Shown: positions 1 to 7,184 of the stretch, piece by piece | Layout of the letters: every line of letters starts with the position of its first letter | How positions within the stretch are numbered: position 1 is the stretch's first letter | Assembly (NCBI GenBank): GCA_937923405.1 | Contig: CALDUY010000012.1 | Location: forward strand, 61,694 to 125,693 | DNA: 64,000 nucleotides | Reading direction: 5' to 3' | Origin: an uncultured Gemmataceae bacterium | GTDB lineage: Bacteria > Planctomycetota > Planctomycetia > Gemmatales > Gemmataceae | Translations under genes and position numbers: made by a program | Notes under the pieces: model-generated | Told to the model about the DNA's origin: nothing | Database searches by the model: none | What the model saw: the letters and a program-made list of their open reading frames with translations, nothing else

Positions 1-1039
1 TCAGCATCAAGAGTAAAGGCAAATGATAAAAGACTAAACTTGACCCCAGAATAATGAGATATTGAGTCCGAGATGTTTCATAGAAATTGGGCACAGGAGA
101 GAAAAGGAGTCTAATCCGAGTGAGGCATTTATGCAGATAGGCACTAGGACGAGCGGTAATTCCCCGAATGGCCTCTTTCATAAACACGCTATTGCGTTCC
201 GCGGGTGTCATGGTTTCGATGCCCTCGGGGAGTGGGAATTTACCTCCCTCCGGGCCATACGGATCGTCATTCGGAGTGCCGCTGAATTGATAGAGATTGA
301 TACCTAATTTTACTTCTGTGGACAATCCTGTTGCTCCAACCAAGTGCATCCGCCATAACCACGGGCCTAGCAACGCCAAATGTACCACGATGAACAGAGG
401 TAGTAGTTTAGCCAATTGTTTCCAGGGAATGAGGATCAAGGCGCAAAGCCAGAAAGCAACAACGGGTAGCATGCATTGTGACCGCGTCAAATGAGCGGCA
501 GCAGCTAATGCAGCAAAGCCTGTCATTCCCCATAAATTCGGTTGTCGGAGGAGTCGTATCCCAAGTCTAGTTAAGGCTAGGTTATAACCAATTACCACGG
601 ACTCCGTCATGAAATGGCCATGATAAAACAGCATCAGGGGATTGAGAGACAACCAACCGACTAATGCCCAATTCCAACGGGGCAGTAGTCGCAGTATTCG
701 GGCTAGATCATAGATGAGCAGCGAATTAACACACCAAACTAGCCAGAGAATGAGCCAATAGCCTGTCCAGCCGAGAAGGGTATATCCGATGGCAAGCAAA
801 AAGGGCCAACCCGGGGCAAAATGAGTATAGGGTTGTCCAGCCTTGTGCCAATATGAGCCATCGTCTAGATGAAAGCCCTTCCATTCGGCTAGGTTCTTAG
901 CTAATCCGGTATAGGCTCCTTCGTCGGGAACGAAGTAGTGCCGCGAGGCCAGCACAGCAATGACCCCAGCATGGAAGACAAAAACCAGCGACCAAGCGAC
1001 CCAGGTGCTTCGCCAACTCGTGGGCGAATGCGATGCCAT
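1..1039 (-). CDS. Membrane glycosyltransferase, ArnT/PMT (GT39/GT83)-like, 3' end outside window
   Basis: Reading the minus strand from an ATG at 1039 gives an uninterrupted frame of 346 codons running off the window edge. A strong Shine-Dalgarno (GAGGAGGG) lies just upstream. The protein opens with a hydrophobic segment (residues 12-31) followed at once by a PDEGAY motif (Asp39-Glu40), the acidic pair in the first external loop that is the hallmark of ArnT/PMT-type lipid-linked sugar transferases. Several more hydrophobic segments follow, and a soluble-looking loop with YGPEGG. Such enzymes move a sugar from a polyprenyl-phosphate donor to a periplasmic acceptor. The upstream gene is a DPM1-like GT2, which would make exactly that donor, and only 49 nt separate them, so they are probably co-transcribed. 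The family assignment is by motif and topology; substrate is unknown. Confidence 0.82.
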   Translation of the reverse strand, partial: MASHSPTSWRSTWVAWSLVFVFHAGVIAVLASRHYFVPDEGAYTGLAKNLAEWKGFHLDDGSYWHKAGQPYTHFAPGWPFLLAIGYTLLGWTGYWLILWLVWCVNSLLIYDLARILRLLPRWNWALVGWLSLNPLMLFYHGHFMTESVVIGYNLALTRLGIRLLRQPNLWGMTGFAALAAAAHLTRSQCMLPVVAFWLCALILIPWKQLAKLLPLFIVVHLALLGPWLWRMHLVGATGLSTEVKLGINLYQFSGTPNDDPYGPEGGKFPLPEGIETMTPAERNSVFMKEAIRGITARPSAYLHKCLTRIRLLFSPVPNFYETSRTQYLIILGSSLVFYHLPLLLML

Positions 1040-1053
1040 ACACTCCCTCCTCG

Positions 1054-1103
1054 ACGATTCTAGCGAGCTGCCTGGACGAGCAACGATTTTAGCGAGCTGC
1101 CTG
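1054..1103. repeat. 21-nt imperfect direct duplication at the end of the GT2 gene
   Basis: ACGATTCTAGCGAGCTGCCTG at 1054-1074 recurs with a single C/T change at 1083-1103. The second copy contains the stop codon and last codons (Gln-Ala-Ala-Arg-stop) of the GT2 gene on the minus strand, so the first copy is a duplicated gene end, with TAG in place of TAA. It fills most of the spacer before the next gene. Confidence 0.8.
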
Positions 1104-1931
1104 TACAAACAGCGGAGATCGCCACAGTCGCAGACGGTTTAACCAATATTGTCCCAGGGTCGCTAGCGTTCCTAGACCGTAACGCACGCTACGCCGAAAA
1201 TTGATCTGACTAGCTTCTTCAAAGTAACGAACCGGAACAGGAATATCGCCCAAGCGAAAGCCGAAATGTACTGCTTGCACCAGAAATTGAGTATCGAAGA
1301 CAAAATCATCGCTGTTCTTTTCAAACGGGATGGTTTCGAGCACTTGGCGACGATAGACGCGAAAGCCACTATGAAACTCGCCGAGATTCTGCCCTAATGC
1401 GGTGTTTTCGAGGATTGTCAAAGCGCGATTGCTGACGTACTTCCACCAGGGCATTCCCGAACGTATGGTCTCAGCTCGCCCGCGAACGCGATTGCCCAAA
1501 ACGACATCGCAAATGCCCAACTCAATGATGGCCACGGCGTGCGGAATCACTCGAGCATCGTATTGATAATCGGGATGGATCATGACAATCACATCGGCCC
1601 CATGATCCAGGCAATACTTGTAACACGTCTTTTGATTGCCACCATAGCCCTTGTTCTGCTCATGAACAATGACGGACAAGCCCATTTCCCGAGCCACCTG
1701 AACGGTGCGATCGCGACTGCCGTCGTCTACCAGCAGAATTTCATCGACACAACCGACAGGAAAATCGGCGATCGTTGCCGCCAGGGTCTTCTCCGCGTTG
1801 TAAGCGGGAAGGACGGCAATCACCTTGTGCTTTCGTCGAGGCTGAGCCTCGGGATCCAAGAGTACCTGTTTAACTGGGAACGGTTCGTGGGTCGGTTGAA
1901 AAGGAGGATCGGTCAGTAGCATAGAAGCCAT
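1089..1931 (-). CDS. Glycosyltransferase family 2 (dolichol/polyprenyl-phosphate sugar transferase type)
   Basis: A 280-residue GT2 protein. The nucleotide-binding core begins around residue 35 ([15 protein letters not shown]) and continues with [14 protein letters not shown] (residues 63-76), [10 protein letters not shown], and HPDYQYD, the DxD-like metal site. The C-terminus has no membrane helices. DPM1-type enzymes transfer mannose or glucose from a nucleotide sugar onto polyprenyl phosphate at the cytosolic membrane face. The ArnT-like gene immediately downstream would use that product. An in-frame ATG at 2009 and a TTG at 2141 would extend the protein by 26 and 70 residues; the extension has no family similarity and the TTG lies inside a hairpin, so I prefer 1931, though its Shine-Dalgarno is weak. 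Confidence 0.85.
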   Translation of the reverse strand: MASMLLTDPPFQPTHEPFPVKQVLLDPEAQPRRKHKVIAVLPAYNAEKTLAATIADFPVGCVDEILLVDDGSRDRTVQVAREMGLSVIVHEQNKGYGGNQKTCYKYCLDHGADVIVMIHPDYQYDARVIPHAVAIIELGICDVVLGNRVRGRAETIRSGMPWWKYVSNRALTILENTALGQNLGEFHSGFRVYRRQVLETIPFEKNSDDFVFDTQFLVQAVHFGFRLGDIPVPVRYFEEASQINFRRSVRYGLGTLATLGQYWLNRLRLWRSPLFVQAAR

Positions 1932-2126
1932 GTCTTCTGTTCCGGAATGAGTAACAACAAGAGGCACAGTTAAGAGATTCTGTTCCGAAATCTCTAAAGA
2001 AAAATGCATGCCTTTGATGTTAGCTAGACCAAAGTGGTTGTCAACTCGTTTCTCAGTAAGGGCCTCTTGGTGAGTTGCCAACCTGGAGCAAACGAGTAGT
2101 GATCGCCGAAACAATCGAGCCAACCC

Positions 2127-2170
2127 AAACAGCCTGAGCAAGCGTTGACAACGCTTTCGTCAGGCTGTTT
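2127..2170 (-). terminator. Large inverted repeat, possible terminator
   Basis: AAACAGCCTGAGCAAGCGTT (2127-2146) and its near-perfect reverse complement at 2150-2170 are separated by 3 nt, giving a stem of about 19 bp with one internal irregularity. It lies about 160 nt past the end of the oxidoreductase gene on the minus strand and upstream of the GT2 gene. There is no clear U-tract, so termination is an inference. Confidence 0.5.
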
Positions 2171-2328
2171 GAGGTATTCGATGCTTTAAGGACAAACACT
2201 CCAACCCTGGCAATGGTGCAAACCAGCACTGAGATAAAGAGATCGCAAATGGCTCGGAACCAGCACCAGTTCAATCCTAGACTTCAGTTAGAGGATTGTC
2301 TCGTGCTATACGGAGTTCGTCTGCCAGG

Positions 2329-3882
2329 TCAGCTGTCGCTCTTCGACGAACCGCCGTTGTCCGCCGGATCCTTGCCATCGATCCACGGTCCTTCCAGAGT
2401 CTGGTACTTCTCGGGCACCAGGACGCTGCCCTTGTCGCCGCCGCGCCAGCCGATGATCTGGTTGGGCTTGCCGCGCTTCTTGCTCCGTTCCTCCCAACGA
2501 GTCGCCCAGGAAGCATCGGCCACCACGGCCTTGTTAGCCTCCTTGTCCCAGTGGAAGACCTTACCTTGACGGTAGCTGAGTACGCCCATGTTGACGGTCG
2601 AGAAGGCAGCGGCCCCGAGTTCCGGCGTCGACAACGTCTCGCGTTTGCGATTGCGGACACAGTCGAGGAAGTTCTCCCACAGCGCGTAGGTCGAGTTGCC
2701 CGACTTGCCGCTCTCATACTTATGGACGACTGCTCCCTGAGAGCCGGACGGGCCGCGCGGTGCGCCGCTGATGTTCTGGGCGGTGACCTCGAAGCCCTTC
2801 ATGTACTCGCCACCGTCCAGGAAGCGAATCGTGGCCAGTCGACCGCGAATCACTTCGCCCAGCTGAGTATCGTTGCACATCGTTGCTGAGATGATGACCT
2901 GACAGCCTTCCTCGTAGTCGGCGACCACAGTAGCGACATCCGGCACATCGCGACCGTCGTACTCCAGATAGATGCCGCCTGCTCCGACCACTCGACCGGG
3001 GAAGCGCACGCCCATGGCCGCGATCAGGTGCGTCGTCTGATGCACGAACAGATCAGTGAACATGCCGCCACCGAACGGCCAGTAGCAGCGCCATTGGGCC
3101 CACACCGCGCGATCGAACGGTTGTTCCTTGGCCGTGGGACCGATCTTCTCGCCGCAGCACTCGAAGTTACTGCCCAACCACATGTCCCAATCGATCGTCT
3201 TGGGAGTCATCTCTTTGCGAAGTGGATAATAGCGCCACTGGCCGACCAGTGAGTTGCGGTAGTAGCTGGTCTGGCCCTGGAAGACATGGCCGATGTTGCC
3301 GTTGCGGATGTACTCGTAGGCGGCCAACCAGGTGGGATCGGCCATCGACTGCACGCCGATCGTTACGACCTTGTTCTTCTTCTGGGCCGCTTGCATGACC
3401 GCGATGGCTTCGGGGATGGTGCGCGTCATCGGCTTTTCCAGGTAGACGTCCTTGCCCGCGTCCATGGCGTCGAGAGCCATCTTGGCGTGCCAGTGGTCCG
3501 GCGTGGCGATGCAAACCACGTCGGCTTCCTTAACGTCGTCGAGGATGCGGCGGTAGTCCTTGGTGACACGCGATTTGTCTTCGCCGTTGATGCCGCAGCG
3601 CTTGGCCGAAGGATACAGACCGCGGCCCTTGCCCCGACCCAGCTCGAAGTCGCCATCCCAGACATCGCAGACGGCAACCGGATCAACCTTCAGGCCCTTT
3701 TCCTTCATGGCCAGGATTACGTCAATGTGTTGTTGACACCGACCGCCGACGCCTAGGAAAGCGACACCGACACGCTCATTTGCTCCGTAGACTCGGCTGG
3801 CGCTAGCGGCGCTGAGGGCCAACGCGCCGCCGACCACTCCGGTGGTGTGCAGGAAATCGCGACGATTCACCTGATTTGACAT
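2329..3882 (-). CDS. Tat-exported Gfo/Idh/MocA family oxidoreductase
   Basis: A 517-residue protein. Residues 1-40 form a twin-arginine signal (NRRDFLHTTG followed by a small-residue-rich hydrophobic stretch and a SRVYGAN cleavage region). The Rossmann fold begins with VGVAFLGVGG, and the family's catalytic Glu-Lys-Pro motif is seen as DVYLEKPMTRTIPEA. The C-terminal half is the usual alpha/beta sugar-binding domain, with HxxxxH-like FVHQTTHL. Members oxidise or epimerise sugars or polyols with NAD(P); planctomycetes carry many Tat-tagged copies, probably for degrading polysaccharide-derived sugars in the periplasm. ATG 3882 is chosen because the Tat motif starts just after it; a longer frame to 3921 adds nothing recognisable. 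The gene stands alone, transcribed away from the methyltransferase at 4046. Substrate unknown. Confidence 0.9.
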   Translation of the reverse strand: MSNQVNRRDFLHTTGVVGGALALSAASASRVYGANERVGVAFLGVGGRCQQHIDVILAMKEKGLKVDPVAVCDVWDGDFELGRGKGRGLYPSAKRCGINGEDKSRVTKDYRRILDDVKEADVVCIATPDHWHAKMALDAMDAGKDVYLEKPMTRTIPEAIAVMQAAQKKNKVVTIGVQSMADPTWLAAYEYIRNGNIGHVFQGQTSYYRNSLVGQWRYYPLRKEMTPKTIDWDMWLGSNFECCGEKIGPTAKEQPFDRAVWAQWRCYWPFGGGMFTDLFVHQTTHLIAAMGVRFPGRVVGAGGIYLEYDGRDVPDVATVVADYEEGCQVIISATMCNDTQLGEVIRGRLATIRFLDGGEYMKGFEVTAQNISGAPRGPSGSQGAVVHKYESGKSGNSTYALWENFLDCVRNRKRETLSTPELGAAAFSTVNMGVLSYRQGKVFHWDKEANKAVVADASWATRWEERSKKRGKPNQIIGWRGGDKGSVLVPEKYQTLEGPWIDGKDPADNGGSSKSDS

Positions 3883-4045
3883 GGGAGAGTCTCTCTTGAT
3901 GGTTGGAACATGCGATCCCAATTCGCGGGTGCAGTCAAGCTATCAGATCAAGGAGGTCTTCGCCAGCCGCGATGAGGAATTTTCTCGTCGCTCCGACTAT
4001 AAAAACGGGAAGAAATTCGCCCTGAATGAATTGAGATTATTAAAT

Positions 4046-4624
4046 ATGCTTATTCGTTGTCGTCTCCTCCGCGGATTGGCTGCGCTGCTGCTGTGCCTAT
4101 CAAGCTGCGCCCGAACTGAAGAGCCGCTCACCTCTTCAACGCCGCGGCCTCGTGAGCCGGGCAAACCCGATGTTGGCTTCGTCACGACCCACGAGCGAAT
4201 CGTCGATCGCATGCTGGAACTGGCCGAGATTCAGCCCGACGACGTGGTCTATGATCTAGGTTGTGGCGACGGTCGCATCGTCCTGGCTGCCGCCAAGCAG
4301 TACGGTGTTCGAGCTGTCGGCATCGAGATCGATCCCAAACTCGTCGAACTGGCTCGGGAGAACGTCCGCAAAGAAAAGCTCGAAGATAAAGTGACCATTC
4401 GTCAGGGCGACATCTTTGAGGAGGACTTCTCCGATGCCACCGTCGTCACGATGTATCTTTTGCCAGAGTTGAACGAAAAGCTGATGCCCAAGCTCGCCGA
4501 GTTACCGCGCGGCAGCCGTATCGTTTCGCACAGCTTCGCCATGAAGGGAGCCAAACCTGAGACAGTCGAGACGGTGCTGGGCAAAAAAATTTACCTCTGG
4601 CGCGTGCCGTGGCGGAAGGAGTGA
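4046..4624 (+). CDS. SAM-dependent methyltransferase-fold lipoprotein
   Basis: 192 residues. The N-terminus is a lipoprotein signal ending LLLCLSSC, with Cys at about residue 18, then a Pro/Ser-rich linker. The rest is a class I methyltransferase core: motif I VVYDLGCGDGRIV, an acidic residue at the end of strand 2 (GIEIDPKLVELA), and a VTIRQGDIFE motif. A methyltransferase with an export signal is odd because SAM is cytosolic, yet planctomycetes have a recurring group of these proteins with the VGFVTTHERIVDRMLELA preface. ATG 4046 is preferred since the lipobox follows it directly. The 5' extension to 3881 overlaps the divergent promoter region. Target unknown. Confidence 0.8.
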   Translation: MLIRCRLLRGLAALLLCLSSCARTEEPLTSSTPRPREPGKPDVGFVTTHERIVDRMLELAEIQPDDVVYDLGCGDGRIVLAAAKQYGVRAVGIEIDPKLVELARENVRKEKLEDKVTIRQGDIFEEDFSDATVVTMYLLPELNEKLMPKLAELPRGSRIVSHSFAMKGAKPETVETVLGKKIYLWRVPWRKE

Positions 4625-4627
4625 CAG

Positions 4628-4714
4628 GACTCTGCCCCCTGACAGGGGCGGCTTGGACGGCGGTTCGGAAGACTCTGCCTCTGACAGGGGCGGCTAGACG
4701 GCGGCTCCGCACAC
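4628..4714. repeat. Two tandem copies of a 43-nt palindrome-bearing intergenic repeat
   Basis: GACTCTGCCCCCTGACAGGG-type sequence at 4628 recurs from 4671 with a few changes. Each unit contains a CCCCT-GAC-AGGGG mini-hairpin, then GGCGGCT and GGACGGCGG-like blocks. The array sits between convergent genes and overlaps the last codons of the MoeB-like gene. It may act as a bidirectional terminator or be a dispersed intergenic repeat. Confidence 0.7.
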
Positions 4715-5440
4715 TGCGCAGTCAGGGCGACGTTCAACACCAACTCGTCGGAACGACATGTCGCGTAAATCGCCTAGCAGAAGCCGATTCATCAGTGGCT
4801 CACCTAAGCCGGCGAGCAGCTTGATGGCTTCCATCGCACCCAAGCAACCGACCGTGCCAGCCACCGCGCCGAACACCGGGAAGCGTCGTCGCCAGGCAGG
4901 CGGTTCCTCGGGATACAAACAAGCCAGGCACGCCGAGCGTCGCGGCAGCACAGTCAGCATCTGAAATTCCAACTCGTACATCGCGCAATCGATCAGCGGA
5001 ATGCCGCGTCGTACCGCCTCCTGATTCAGTGCCAGCCGCTCGGCGAACAACGGAGCGCAACTGACCACGAGATCGACTCCGTCCAGCAGTTGGGCGACGT
5101 TCTCCGGCGAGGCGTTGGCGGCAATCGGCTCGATCCGCACATGTGGATTCAGGGCGTGCAACCGTTCGGCAGCGAGTTCGACGCGTGGGCGGCCGATCCC
5201 AGCTTGTGACATCAACAGCTGGCGGTTGAGATCGTCTAGTCGCAGCGGTCCGCCGTGGGCCAAACGAAGTCGACCGACCCCAGCTGCGGCGAGTTGGTAG
5301 GCGACACAGCCACCGACTCCGCCGGCGCGGGTGATCAGCACCGTTGCTTGCAGTAGCCGCAGTTGCCCCGCCTCGCCGAATCCGGCAATGTCCAGCTGCC
5401 AAGCGTAGCGAAGTCGATCTTCGTCTTCCAGCGCCGCCAT
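4694..5440 (-). CDS. MoeB/ThiF-like E1 protein with altered ATP-site residues
   Basis: 248 residues, full MoeB length and alignable along all of it. The glycine-rich loop is RAGGVGGCVAYQLAAAGVG (residues 38-56). Both zinc pairs are kept (CLAC and CAVC), as are the DLNRQ arginine (Arg73) and the GAMEAIKLLAG helix. However, positions that contact ATP or Mg in E. coli MoeB appear changed: Arg14 to Trp (RYAWQ), Asp62 to His, Lys86 to Arg (GRPRVE), Asp130 to Pro (VVSCAPL, usually DCTDN). MoeB normally adenylates the C-terminal glycine of MoaD. The start codon overlaps the MoaD-like stop by 1 nt (TGATG), last gene of a five-gene molybdate operon. Either a modified or a non-adenylating E1; the family call is sure, activity is not. 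Confidence 0.85.
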   Translation of the reverse strand: MAALEDEDRLRYAWQLDIAGFGEAGQLRLLQATVLITRAGGVGGCVAYQLAAAGVGRLRLAHGGPLRLDDLNRQLLMSQAGIGRPRVELAAERLHALNPHVRIEPIAANASPENVAQLLDGVDLVVSCAPLFAERLALNQEAVRRGIPLIDCAMYELEFQMLTVLPRRSACLACLYPEEPPAWRRRFPVFGAVAGTVGCLGAMEAIKLLAGLGEPLMNRLLLGDLRDMSFRRVGVERRPDCAVCGAAV

Positions 5441-5715
5441 CAGAACAAGCCCCCAGCAATGGGCGTCATCAAGATGACCTCGACGATTCCATTCAGCGAT
5501 TGCGTCGCTTCGACCTGGTGATCATCGGCGAAGACGAGTAACGACGGCCGCTTGCCGCCCGTGTTGCCGAGCAGATGGGCCGTCAACGCCGGTCGCTGCT
5601 CAGCCAGCGTTCGCAACAGATCGAGGACAGTCGCGCCTTTGGGCAGCGACACCGACTCACTGGCGACCCCGGCAGCCTGACGTAGCTGAGCCTGGTAGCG
5701 AACGGTGATGGTCAT
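5440..5715 (-). CDS. moaD: MoaD/ThiS-like sulfur carrier with Gly-Gly-Leu-Phe C-terminus
   Basis: 91 residues of ubiquitin-like beta-grasp type: strand MTITVRYQAQL, helix VLDLLRTLAEQRP, and the end GIVEVILMTPIAGGLF. MoaD normally ends in an exposed Gly-Gly that receives the thiocarboxylate used by molybdopterin synthase. Here two residues (Leu-Phe) follow Gly-Gly before the TGA stop. The QbsE carrier of thioquinolobactin synthesis is known to have a similar Gly-Gly-X-Phe tail that must be trimmed by a JAMM protease (established knowledge); no such protease is in this window. It overlaps the ABC ATPase by 4 nt and the MoeB-like gene by 1 nt, so it is translated as part of the mod operon. No MoaE is nearby. 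Confidence 0.85.
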   Translation of the reverse strand: MTITVRYQAQLRQAAGVASESVSLPKGATVLDLLRTLAEQRPALTAHLLGNTGGKRPSLLVFADDHQVEATQSLNGIVEVILMTPIAGGLF

Positions 5716-6371
5716 GACTCCTCCGGTCGCTGGGTGATGTCACGAACGATTCCTTGTTCCAACAAGAAAAGCCGATCGGCCAGTTGGCGAGCCTCGCTTC
5801 GGCTGTGGGTAACGTGCAGCGTCGTCACGCCGGTCTGTCGCGTAACTCGGCGGAGCAGGTCGATGATTTCATTCCGCGTCTCGTCATCCAAAGCGCTGAG
5901 CGGTTCGTCGAGCAGCAGCACTGGGGGACGCGCGGCCAGGGCACGCCCTAGGGCGACACGCTGCGACTCTCCCCCCGACAGTCCCCGAGGAAAGCGATCT
6001 AGTAAGTGGGAGATGCTCAGCAGCGCTGCCAACTCCTTGACTCGCTCGCGGATCTGCGCCGTGGACCAGCGACGCACTTCCAGAGCAAAGGCCAGATGTT
6101 CGCGTACGCTCAACGAGGGAAACAGGGCCAGATCCTGCGGTACATAGCCGATGCCGCGCTCCGCTGGGCGCAGTGCCGATACGTCCCGTTCCAACAAGAT
6201 GATGCGTCCGGCCTGGATCGGTTTAAGTCCACAAATAACCTCTAGTAAGGTGGATTTGCCGCATCCCGTCTTGCCCATCAACACGGCATACTGGCCGGTT
6301 TCGACCTGCAACGAGACGTTGTTCAGCGTGAACGAGCCGAGTCGAACGTGTATCTGATCCAGCGCGATCAT
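5712..6371 (-). CDS. modC: Molybdate/tungstate-type ABC importer ATPase
   Basis: 219 residues with a complete nucleotide-binding domain: Walker A GKTGCGKST (about 33-41), Q-loop YVPQDLALFPSLSV, signature LSGGESQRVALGRAL, Walker B VLLLDEPLSALD, and H-loop HVTHS. It lacks the C-terminal TOBE/MOP molybdate-sensing domain of E. coli ModC (which is about 350 residues), as is common for compact ModC/WtpC proteins. It follows the permease by 18 nt and overlaps the MoaD-like gene by 4 nt (ATGA). Neighbours (a ModB-type permease, tandem ModA and molybdopterin-type genes) support an oxyanion substrate, most likely molybdate or tungstate. Confidence 0.85.
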   Translation of the reverse strand: MIALDQIHVRLGSFTLNNVSLQVETGQYAVLMGKTGCGKSTLLEVICGLKPIQAGRIILLERDVSALRPAERGIGYVPQDLALFPSLSVREHLAFALEVRRWSTAQIRERVKELAALLSISHLLDRFPRGLSGGESQRVALGRALAARPPVLLLDEPLSALDDETRNEIIDLLRRVTRQTGVTTLHVTHSRSEARQLADRLFLLEQGIVRDITQRPEES

Positions 6372-6389
6372 CGATGCGGCTCCGTTCGC

Positions 6390-7184
6390 TCAGGTGTGGC
6401 CCAAGCAGAAAACACGCACGATCAGCAGCACAAGCATCGCCGCCAGCACCATCAGCAGTGACACAGCGACGGCTCCGTAGAGGTTGCCGATCGACAACTC
6501 CAGAAAAACAGTGGTCGGTAGCACCTCAGTGCGTAGTCGGGTGGCACCGGCGAAGACCAACACCGGGCCGAACTCGCCCATCGCCCTGGCCCAACTGAGG
6601 GTCGCCGCCGTCACCACGCCGCGCCGTGCTTCCGGCAGAGTGACCGTCCAGAACGCCTGGCTGCGCGAACAGCCCAGAGTCATCGCCACCTGCTCTAACC
6701 GTGGCGTGATTTCGTCGAAGGTCACACGCATGGTTCGCACGGCGAAGGCGGCTGACACCGCGAATTGGGCCAGCACCACGCTAGGAATGGCATAGGTGAC
6801 GGGGAAGAAGCGCTCGATGCTGCGCCCAAGCGGAGTTTGAAACAGAATCAGCAGACACAGCCCAATCACTAAGGGCGGCAGCACGATGGGAATGTCGAGC
6901 AGGGCGTCGCACAGCCGTTTGCCCGGAAAGCGAAAGCGCGACATCAGATAGCCCAGCGGCACGCCGACCCACAGCGACAGTATGGCCGTCATCGTCGAGG
7001 ATGCGAGACTGAGCCAAATAGCGAAGCGGACCTCGCGACTGCGCAACGCCTCCAACAGAAAGTTCGGCGACGTGTAGGCGATGTTGGCGGCAAGCATGGC
7101 TACGATCAGCACTAGATACGAGCCGCCCAGAATCGCCAGACAGACGAGAAAGACACGATCGCTGATGCCGCGAACCGGAGTCAT
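6390..7184 (-). CDS. modB: Molybdate/tungstate-type ABC permease
   Basis: 264 residues with about six membrane helices; first from residue 12, last at the C-terminus (LLMVLAAMLVLLIVRVF). The cytosolic coupling (EAA) loop is seen at EQVAMTLGCSRSQAFWTVTLP. The ARAMGEFGPVLVFAG motif is typical of ModB and sulfate/molybdate permeases. It overlaps the tandem binding protein by 4 nt (ATGA) upstream and leads into the ATPase 18 nt downstream. It forms the membrane channel of the importer, presumably as a homodimer. Confidence 0.9.
   Translation of the reverse strand: MTPVRGISDRVFLVCLAILGGSYLVLIVAMLAANIAYTSPNFLLEALRSREVRFAIWLSLASSTMTAILSLWVGVPLGYLMSRFRFPGKRLCDALLDIPIVLPPLVIGLCLLILFQTPLGRSIERFFPVTYAIPSVVLAQFAVSAAFAVRTMRVTFDEITPRLEQVAMTLGCSRSQAFWTVTLPEARRGVVTAATLSWARAMGEFGPVLVFAGATRLRTEVLPTTVFLELSIGNLYGAVAVSLLMVLAAMLVLLIVRVFCLGHT

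Noticed and set aside
2277..2717. Arg/Ser-rich frames antisense or offset to the Gfo/Idh gene
   Set aside because: Shadow frames of a GC-biased gene; the oxidoreductase frame has all family motifs.
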